A stretch of 5,528 nt of DNA from Bdellovibrionales bacterium (lineage in GTDB: Bacteria > Bdellovibrionota > Bdellovibrionia > Bdellovibrionales > UBA1609), in NCBI GenBank assembly GCA_028279085.1, contig JANQSX010000165.1:1-5528 (forward strand), written 5' to 3'. Made by a program: the position numbers and the translations under genes. The notes below the pieces were generated by a model. That model made no database searches. It worked only from the letters and a program-made list of their open reading frames with translations, and was not told the origin of the DNA. Of the stretch, positions 1 to 4,667 are shown one piece after another (the stretch's first letter is position 1; the number at the start of each line of letters is the position of its first letter).

Positions 1-579
1 CATCTGCAAAGATCAGAAGTAAGAGAAGTTTCTGAAGGGTTTGCTCCCGGGCAGACGGGTTCCAGTGCCATGCCTCATAAGAAAAATCCTATTTATTCGG
101 AAAATGTTACAGGCTTGGCGCGCTTGCTTCGTTCTTATATAGTACCGGCTTTGGAAAATACAGTGCTATGGCATGAAAGAGATATTTCCCACTCCTCTGT
201 AGAGCGAGTCATTTTTCCATCGGCTTTTATTTTATGTGATTTTGCTTTAACTCGCATGGCGGAAGTAATTAAAAATCTTTATGTAGATAAAGAGCAAATG
301 TTTAAGAATTTACAAAGTAGTAAAGGGGTGGTGTTTTCTTCTTTATTGTTAACCACTCTTGTGCAAAAGGGAATGTCTCGATCAGTTGCTTATGAATTGA
401 TTCAGTCGGTGAGTTTCTCTCTTCAACCAGGAGAGTTTTTACCGGAAAAACTTTTAAAAGAAAAAACAGTTTTAAAATATCTTAGCTCAGAGGAAATAAA
501 AGAAAAGTTTTCTCTAGAGGAAAGAAAAAGACAAATGGCTTCTCAAGTAAGATCTGTTTTAAAAACAATAAAAATATAA
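1..579 (+). CDS. purB: Adenylosuccinate lyase, C-terminal part (5' end outside window)
   Basis: This is the last 192 residues of a fumarase/aspartase-superfamily lyase, open from base 1 in frame 1 to a TAA at 577-579. PurB acts twice in cytosolic purine synthesis, releasing fumarate from SAICAR and from adenylosuccinate. The superfamily signature GSSAMPHKKNP lies near residues 20-30 of the visible part, on the flexible loop that carries the catalytic serine in this family. It is followed by the PurB-typical RDISHSSVER segment and a helical C-terminal domain (about residues 90-185) that matches the adenylosuccinate lyase C-terminal domain in character. The SSVER segment and that C-terminal region argue against argininosuccinate lyase, fumarase or aspartase. 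Family length is about 430-460 residues, so somewhat more than half is missing. The ATG at base 70 is an internal Met within the signature, not a start. No hairpin terminator is visible after the stop. Confidence 0.95.
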   Translation, partial: HLQRSEVREVSEGFAPGQTGSSAMPHKKNPIYSENVTGLARLLRSYIVPALENTVLWHERDISHSSVERVIFPSAFILCDFALTRMAEVIKNLYVDKEQMFKNLQSSKGVVFSSLLLTTLVQKGMSRSVAYELIQSVSFSLQPGEFLPEKLLKEKTVLKYLSSEEIKEKFSLEERKRQMASQVRSVLKTIKI

Positions 580-689
580 TTTACAGTGGTTCTTTTTCTT
601 TGAAATTTTTACACGATAGATGTTAAAAGCCTGTAAAGCCTTATTCAGATTATTTACAAAAAGATGAAATATTGTTACAGATTTTGTAA
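580..689 (+). promoter_or_regulatory. Intergenic region with clustered TTTACA/TGTAAA hexamers, probable promoter/operator zone
   Basis: This AT-rich gap separates purB from the RNase III-like gene. It holds TTTACA at 580-585, 608-613 and 653-658, the reverse complement TGTAAA at 632-637 and 685-690 (its last base is the A of the start codon), and a near copy GTTACA at 674-679. The last four sites begin 21, 21 and 11 bases apart, close to whole helical turns. A weak promoter could be read as TTTACA 608-613, 18-base spacer, TGTAAA 632-637. Another reading is TTTACA 653-658 with a poor -10 at 676-681. Neither is convincing. No Shine-Dalgarno sequence precedes the ATG at 690. The hexamers are directly visible; a regulatory role is inference. 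Confidence 0.35.
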
Positions 690-770
690 ATGACAATACA
701 TAGTAAAATTATTAAGTGCTTTCTTTTTATTTGTATTCTTTTTTTTATTGATACTCCGCCTGTTGGTGCT
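690..770 (+). other. Predicted signal peptide or N-terminal membrane anchor of the RNase III-like protein
   Basis: Residues 1-27 have the three-part layout of a Sec signal. There is a short basic n-region (K6, K9), a hydrophobic core at residues 10-20 (CFLFICILFFI), and a c-region DTPPVGA ending before Cys28. The V-G-A triplet satisfies the small-residue -3/-1 rule of signal peptidase I. A lipoprotein reading with Cys28 as the lipidated residue is weaker, because Pro at -4 and Asp21 fit the lipobox pattern badly. If not cleaved, the segment is long enough only for a short membrane anchor. Cytoplasmic RNase III enzymes do not carry such a segment. Confidence 0.55.
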
Positions 771-1973
771 TGTTCAAAATCTTTTAGAAGTGATAGACAG
801 TTTGGTCACAGAAAAGTCTGGGTTCGTTATCTAGAGCAAAAAAAAGGAAGTCAAAGTAGCCCGTCTAATAGTGCATCTACTCAACATTCAGGGGTAAAAA
901 ATAAAAACGGTTCATCAGGAAATGGATCTATTCATCAAGGTTCATCTAAAGGTTCGTCCGCTAAACATTCAGGAGTAAAAAAGAAAAAAAGATTGCCGGA
1001 AACAGGATCTATTCGTTCTCTGGGAAGACGGATTGGATATTCTTTTAAAAAGCGAAGGGGCAAGCAGGGAACCTTAAGGAAGCAGGTTATGCTTCAATCT
1101 AGTAAATTACATCAACAGAGATTAGAATTTTTAGGAGATGCGGTTTTCAACCTAAGTGTATATAATATTCTTGTAGATAAATACCCTAATGCTACAAGAA
1201 AACAGATAAATGAGGTGTGGGTGCGTTTAGTGAGTAATGTAGTTATGTCTGATTTAGCTCTTTTTTTTCAGTTGGATCAACAGTATAATACACAATCAAA
1301 AAGGAGGTTAGCTGATCTATTGGAGGTTGTGGTAGGTGCCGTATATTTGGATGGAGGTTATGGAGAAGCTAAACGAGTGGTAAGACGCTTGATTGATGAG
1401 GATATTAAACAAAATTTTGCGAGTAGAGGTTATGAGGATTTGTTGATCTCTGATTCTTCACCTGATTTTCAAAGTAAGTTTAAATCCTTAGGGCAGCATA
1501 TTTTTAATTTATATATAATTGATGTATTAATGCAAAAATATCCCAAAGCTAAACCTAGTTTTTTGGGAGAAAAGAGGGCACTTATAAAACCATGGATTAC
1601 GCAGACTATAGTTCGTGATTTTGATTTAGAATCTACTTTAAGTAATATGTATTTAGACGGAAACTACTGGGAGGCTAAAAAACTAGTTATTTTTTTATTT
1701 AGGGATGTTGTTAAAATAGAACCTTTGAGGACTATTGTTAATACAAAAAAAAATTACGTAATTATACTTGATGAATTCATTTATAATAGATTTCAAAAGG
1801 ATTTAATTTATAAAGAAGGAAAAGTAAATGGGCGTTTGCAGGAAATGTTTTCTGTAGAAATTTCTCTTGATGGTGGTGTTTTAGGTACGGGGAGAGGATT
1901 TAGTAAAAGGGAAGCCACCCAGAATGCCGCTTATGCCGCTTTGAAAGATCTATGGAGTGTCTCTTTTTTTTAA
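690..1973 (+). CDS. Tandem RNase III-family protein: signal-like N-terminus, active-type and degenerate RNase III domains, dsRBD
   Basis: RNase III enzymes cut double-stranded RNA during rRNA and mRNA processing. Residues 1-27 resemble a signal peptide or membrane anchor. Residues 50-108 are a Ser/Gly/Lys-rich linker. Residues 109-240 form an RNase III domain with the signature RLEFLGDAV. E146, D150, D209 and E212 align with the four metal ligands E41, D45, D114 and E117 of E. coli RNase III, while E38 is replaced by Gln (Q143). Residues 260-342 repeat the fold (SLGQHIFNL, later YLDGNYWEAKKLV) but carry K265 and Q269 in place of E41 and D45, and are about 17 residues shorter where the D114/E117 helix should be. 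Residues 356-423 look like a dsRBD, ending FSKREATQNAAYAAL. Normal bacterial RNase III is about 220-250 residues with one catalytic domain. An in-frame TAA abuts the ATG, which fixes the 5' limit; the only later start before the catalytic domain is a TTG at 993. The gene is AT-richer than der, 18 bases downstream. Family assignment is secure; location and activity are inference. Confidence 0.85.
   Translation: MTIHSKIIKCFLFICILFFIDTPPVGACSKSFRSDRQFGHRKVWVRYLEQKKGSQSSPSNSASTQHSGVKNKNGSSGNGSIHQGSSKGSSAKHSGVKKKKRLPETGSIRSLGRRIGYSFKKRRGKQGTLRKQVMLQSSKLHQQRLEFLGDAVFNLSVYNILVDKYPNATRKQINEVWVRLVSNVVMSDLALFFQLDQQYNTQSKRRLADLLEVVVGAVYLDGGYGEAKRVVRRLIDEDIKQNFASRGYEDLLISDSSPDFQSKFKSLGQHIFNLYIIDVLMQKYPKAKPSFLGEKRALIKPWITQTIVRDFDLESTLSNMYLDGNYWEAKKLVIFLFRDVVKIEPLRTIVNTKKNYVIILDEFIYNRFQKDLIYKEGKVNGRLQEMFSVEISLDGGVLGTGRGFSKREATQNAAYAALKDLWSVSFF
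884..1014 (+). repeat. Imperfect 81-base-period direct repeat in the linker
   Basis: Bases 884-933 recur at 965-1014 with an offset of exactly 81 bases (27 codons). By hand alignment 38 of 50 positions are identical, and the first 18 bases differ at one. In the protein this gives HSGVKNKNGSSGNGSI (residues 66-81) and HSGVKKKKRLPETGSI (93-108). The intervening residues contain further GSS triplets. The region is hydrophilic, basic and low in complexity, as expected of a disordered linker between the N-terminal hydrophobic segment and the catalytic domain. A frame-preserving slippage duplication is the likely origin. Confidence 0.75.
1125..1712 (+). repeat. Internal duplication of the RNase III domain within one gene
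   Basis: Two protein segments align. FLGDAVFNLSVYNILVDKYP (residues 147-166, bases 1128-1187) matches SLGQHIFNLYIIDVLMQKYP (266-285, bases 1485-1544). YLDGGYGEAKRVV (219-231, bases 1344-1382) matches YLDGNYWEAKKLV (321-333, bases 1650-1688). The offset is 119 residues at the first block, 118 near RLV/ALI (180/298) and 102 at the last block. The second copy therefore lacks about 17 residues just before YLDG, where the D209/E212 helix of the first copy lies. DNA similarity is still faintly visible in the first block, suggesting a duplication within the lineage rather than a fusion of unrelated genes. Confidence 0.75.
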
Positions 1974-1978
1974 GTCAC

Positions 1979-1983
1979 AGGAG
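1979..1983 (+). promoter_or_regulatory. Shine-Dalgarno sequence that fixes the TTG start of der
   Basis: AGGAG lies in the 18-base gap between the preceding stop codon and der, with 8 bases between it and the TTG at 1992. This ideal spacing supports TTG as the true start. No ATG or GTG in the right frame lies between the site and the first P-loop, which begins at residue 8. Confidence 0.8.
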
Positions 1984-1991
1984 TAAAACAA

Positions 1992-3299
1992 TTGCATAAG
2001 GTATTAATTGTAGGGAGACCTAATGTAGGAAAGTCATCCCTATTTAATCGTTTAGCTCGTCAAAGAAAGGCTCTGGTTGTTAATCAGCCGGGGGTAACAC
2101 GGGATATTCTGAAGCAAAGAGTTTCATGGTGGGGAGTGGACTTTGAAGTTTGGGATTCCGGCGGGCTCTGGTCGGAAGAATCTCATTGGGGCGGTTTGAT
2201 TGACAAAAAAGTTCGACAGGCTATTGAGCAATCGGATCTTGTCATATTTGTAATGGATGCTCGTTCCGGCTTTATGGAAGAGGACAGAAAAACATTTCAC
2301 CTGGTTAAAAAATCCGGCAAACCTTTCCTGGCTCTTGTTAATAAAGTGGATAAGTTGGACCAGTCAGAATCCTTATTGAGTGATTTTTATCGCATGGGAA
2401 TTAACCTTTTGCCATGTGCTTTTGAAAAAGACAGGGGAGTCTCTGAAACAGTGGAGTGGATTCTGTCTCATGCTAAAAATAAAAATACCGGTGCAGCAGA
2501 TAGTGTTTCACATCATGCTTGTCTTTTATTAGCAGGTAAGACGAATGTTGGTAAAAGCACATTATGTAATGCTCTATTGAAAAAAGATCGGGCACTTATT
2601 TCACCGGTGGCTGGTACCACAATGGATGTCGTTAAAGATCAGTTTCAATATGGGGGGAAGACTTACACTTTAGTAGATACAGCGGGAGTGGAAAAAAACA
2701 TAGAGAAAGATCAAAAAACAGAGTCTCTAGCTGAGTTAAAAACTCGTCAAAGTTTCAAACAAGCGGATGTAGTAATGCTTTTGGTGGATGCTTCTATTGG
2801 TCCTTCCCGACAAGATGCTCGTCTTCTGGATTTTTGTGTGGCGGAACATAAGGCGGTTATTTTAGTAGTGAATAAATGGGATTTGGCCATAAAACAGGGT
2901 AAAACCAAAACGGAATATAGAAAGAATGCGCAGAATAAGTTTCGTTTTTATTCTAATTTACCAATAGTATTTATTAGTGCTCTAGATGCCACCAGCTTGG
3001 GTGCTTTAATGAAAAAAGTGGATGAGGTACATCAAAAATTAAATTTTCGTATTACCACTTCAGAATTGAATCGTTTTTTTACGGAAGTCATTCGTAAAGC
3101 CCCTTCACCGGTTTATGGAGTACAGGATGTGAAGTTTTATTATTTGACACAAACCCATCAGACACCACCGTCTTTTATTGCCTTCGCTAATTATCCGCAA
3201 GGGGTTCGGGACTCTTATCGTCGTTTTTTAGTTCGTCAGATTCAAAATAAATGGAATTTAAAAGGCATACCTATTCGTATTTCAGTATTACCTCGTTGA
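1992..3299 (+). CDS. der: GTPase Der (EngA), ribosome assembly
   Basis: Der has two consecutive GTPase domains and a KH-like domain, and is needed for late assembly and stability of the 50S ribosomal subunit. GTPase domain 1 shows G1 GRPNVGKSS at residues 8-16, PGVTRD around 33-38, G3 DSGGL at 55-59 (usually DTGGL or DTAGL, a conservative change) and G4 NKVD at 117-120. Domain 2 shows G1 GKTNVGKST at 182-190, AGTT at 207-210, G3 DTAGV at 229-233, G4 NKWD at 294-297 and a G5-like SAL near 329-331. Residues from about 350 to the end form the RNA-binding KH-like domain, including a typical GIPIRI close to the C-terminus. The 435-residue length is normal for the family, so the gene looks intact. 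It begins with TTG behind a good ribosome binding site and is probably cotranscribed with the RNase III-like gene. It converges on the HU/IHF gene. Confidence 0.97.
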   Translation: MHKVLIVGRPNVGKSSLFNRLARQRKALVVNQPGVTRDILKQRVSWWGVDFEVWDSGGLWSEESHWGGLIDKKVRQAIEQSDLVIFVMDARSGFMEEDRKTFHLVKKSGKPFLALVNKVDKLDQSESLLSDFYRMGINLLPCAFEKDRGVSETVEWILSHAKNKNTGAADSVSHHACLLLAGKTNVGKSTLCNALLKKDRALISPVAGTTMDVVKDQFQYGGKTYTLVDTAGVEKNIEKDQKTESLAELKTRQSFKQADVVMLLVDASIGPSRQDARLLDFCVAEHKAVILVVNKWDLAIKQGKTKTEYRKNAQNKFRFYSNLPIVFISALDATSLGALMKKVDEVHQKLNFRITTSELNRFFTEVIRKAPSPVYGVQDVKFYYLTQTHQTPPSFIAFANYPQGVRDSYRRFLVRQIQNKWNLKGIPIRISVLPR

Positions 3300-3304
3300 T
3301 GACT

Positions 3305-3613
3305 TTAGGGACGACTACTGTTGACTTTGTTTCTGAATTTACCAGGCTTGAAAAAAGGTAGTTTTTTAGCTTTTACTTGAATTTTTTCTCCTGTTTGAGG
3401 ATTTCGTCCTTGATAGGAATTGTATTCTCTCAATTCAAAAGTACCCAGTCCGCGTATTTCCACCCGATTGCCCTGTTTGAGAGTATTAGTGATAGAATCC
3501 AAAATACTGTTAACAATAAGAGTAGCTACCGCTTTTGTGGTATTGTGTTTCTGTGACACTTCTTGAATAAGGTCCGATTTTGTAAAATTAAGTTGTTGAG
3601 TCTTCTTAGCCAT
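3305..3613 (-). CDS. HU/IHF-family nucleoid DNA-binding protein
   Basis: This 102-residue protein belongs to the HU/IHF family of DNA-bending dimers that organise the nucleoid and assist recombination and transcription. The N-terminal helices read TKSDLIQEVSQ (residues 11-21) and TTKAVATLIVNSILDSI. The family signature GLGTFELREY follows at about 55-64, then the beta-arm GRNPQTGEKIQV (69-80). That arm contains the conserved Pro (P72) that intercalates into DNA in this family. The KLPFFKPGKFRNKV end is typical. About ten extra N-terminal residues and a short SSRP tail lengthen it slightly beyond the usual 90-95. It resembles IHF-beta-type proteins of delta-proteobacteria more than classical HU, but sequence alone does not separate hup from ihf, so no symbol is given. 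The ATG at 3613 is the only good start, since an in-frame TAA lies just upstream. No Shine-Dalgarno sequence is seen; a promoter lies immediately upstream. Confidence 0.93.
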   Translation of the reverse strand: MAKKTQQLNFTKSDLIQEVSQKHNTTKAVATLIVNSILDSITNTLKQGNRVEIRGLGTFELREYNSYQGRNPQTGEKIQVKAKKLPFFKPGKFRNKVNSSRP

Positions 3614-3631
3614 TAATCGGGATTATTAATG
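3611..3631 (-). repeat. Inverted repeat over the HU/IHF start codon
   Basis: CATTAAT at 3611-3617 and ATTAATG at 3625-3631 are perfect reverse complements, separated by 7 bases. One arm contains the start codon of the HU/IHF gene and the other overlaps the proposed -10 box at 3622-3627. It could be a protein operator or a weak RNA hairpin over the start. The arms are AT-rich and short, so chance is possible. Confidence 0.4.
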
Positions 3632-3650
3632 AGTTTTTCTGTTTTGGCAA
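3622..3650 (-). promoter_or_regulatory. Sigma70-type promoter for the HU/IHF gene, probably giving a leaderless mRNA
   Basis: Read on the minus strand, TTGCCA (3650-3645) is followed by a 17-base spacer and AATAAT (3627-3622). Each box matches five of six consensus positions at optimal spacing. Only 8 bases (3621-3614) separate the -10 box from the ATG, so transcription should begin at or within a few bases of the start codon. This agrees with the lack of a Shine-Dalgarno sequence. The promoter lies wholly in the 46-base gap after pyrD, giving the HU/IHF gene its own expression even if pyrD transcripts also read through. Confidence 0.6.
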
Positions 3651-3659
3651 ATATTTTTT

Positions 3660-4667
3660 TTATTTATCTGGTTTTGCAGTTTTAGTTTGATATTGAAACA
3701 CCTTTTGCAGGAAAAAAGGGCCTTGAAAAACAAGGGCGGAGTAAGTTTGTACCAAATCGGCACCCATATTCAATCTTTCAAACACATCTTCCGGTTTTAA
3801 AATCCCTCCAACTGAAATAAGAAGTTGGTTTTTTCTTTCTATTCCTAAATGCTTATTTGTTAGTTTTAGTCTTTTTTTTGAAATATTGGCTAGTGGAGCA
3901 CCGGATATTCCCCCATAATTTGGAAAAATGTTGTTTATTTCCCTTTGTGTGCTGGTATTGCAGATAATATGTCCTTCAGCTCCACATTCCAAGGCTATGT
4001 CTAGAGATTGTAAAAACTCATCTTCTTTCAAATCAGGACTCCATTTAATAAAAAATGGTTTTTTGTTTTTTTCGGTAGAGTGAAGAGCCTTGAAAATAGC
4101 TTGGAGTAATGTTTTTAATCTTTTTGGTTGAGCCAGCTCTCCTAATCCTTTTGTGTTGGGACTGCTAATATTGATCACAAAAGCATCTACATAAGGGTAA
4201 AGAGAGGAAATACATTGTATGTAATCTTCTTCCGCTTTTTCATTCTGTGTATTTCTATTTTTGCCAATATTGGCAAAGATGGGTGTGGGATGAAAGTCTT
4301 GTAGCTCTTTAAGTCTTTTTTGCACTTTTTCCAAGCCTTCTCCGGGAAAACCCAGATGATTCCACAAAGCTTGCTCTTTAATATTTCTTTTAAGGGTTGA
4401 GCCAGGATTTTTCTTTTGTGGTAGGGGAGTGACTGTACCTACTTCAATAAAACCAGCTCCTAAAGCCCACCAGGCTTTTAAGTGTTTTGCTGATTTGTCA
4501 ACGCCTCCTGCCGGAGATAAAGGGTTTGGAAAATAAAGATTTTTCCAATGAACGGAATTCCATTCCGGTGGTTTTTTGTTTCCGATTGCACTGGAGTAAA
4601 TAGAAAAAAATAAATCGGCTAATTGATGAGCAAAACCGGGGGGAATAAGGAGATGAAGTTTTACCAA
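3660..4667 (-). CDS. pyrD: Dihydroorotate dehydrogenase (quinone), class 2
   Basis: PyrD oxidises dihydroorotate to orotate in pyrimidine synthesis, passing electrons through FMN to membrane quinone. The class 2 marks are an N-terminal helical extension (PPGFAHQLADLFFSI, residues 9-23) of the kind that forms the quinone site, and a serine base: S169 in NISSPNT corresponds to Ser175 of the E. coli enzyme (class 1 uses Cys). FMN-barrel motifs follow in order: AGGVDK (53-58), IEVGTVTP (74-81), NIGKN (133-137), IKWSPD (207-212), CNTST (236-240), GGISG (252-256), SVGGI (285-289) and YSALVFQGP (309-317). The substrate-loop region reads WNHLGFPGEG, where many relatives have INRMGFNN. The 335-residue length is normal. 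The start is TTG, supported by AGAGGA five bases upstream, and overlaps the gdhA stop by 7 bases, implying translational coupling. A 46-base gap separates it from the HU/IHF gene. Confidence 0.96.
   Translation of the reverse strand: MVKLHLLIPPGFAHQLADLFFSIYSSAIGNKKPPEWNSVHWKNLYFPNPLSPAGGVDKSAKHLKAWWALGAGFIEVGTVTPLPQKKNPGSTLKRNIKEQALWNHLGFPGEGLEKVQKRLKELQDFHPTPIFANIGKNRNTQNEKAEEDYIQCISSLYPYVDAFVINISSPNTKGLGELAQPKRLKTLLQAIFKALHSTEKNKKPFFIKWSPDLKEDEFLQSLDIALECGAEGHIICNTSTQREINNIFPNYGGISGAPLANISKKRLKLTNKHLGIERKNQLLISVGGILKPEDVFERLNMGADLVQTYSALVFQGPFFLQKVFQYQTKTAKPDK

Noticed and set aside
626..641. AAAGCCTGT/AAAGCCTTA direct repeat
   Set aside because: Short, only 7 of 9 matching, and overlapping the hexamer cluster; too weak to stand alone.
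759..773. Lipobox ending at Cys28 of the RNase III-like protein
   Set aside because: Pro at -4 and Asp seven residues before the Cys fit the lipoprotein pattern poorly; a signal peptidase I site or uncleaved anchor fits as well or better.
690..1973. Frameshifted or broken pair of rnc genes
   Set aside because: The frame is continuous for 427 codons, domain 1 keeps its metal ligands and the dsRBD is intact, so it looks like one expressed gene rather than a pseudogene.
3347..3370. GCT..AAAAAA / TTTTTT..AGC inverted repeat as a terminator for der
   Set aside because: It encodes the conserved KKLPFFK segment of the HU/IHF protein, the stem is nearly all A-T, and no clean T-tract follows a GC-rich stem.
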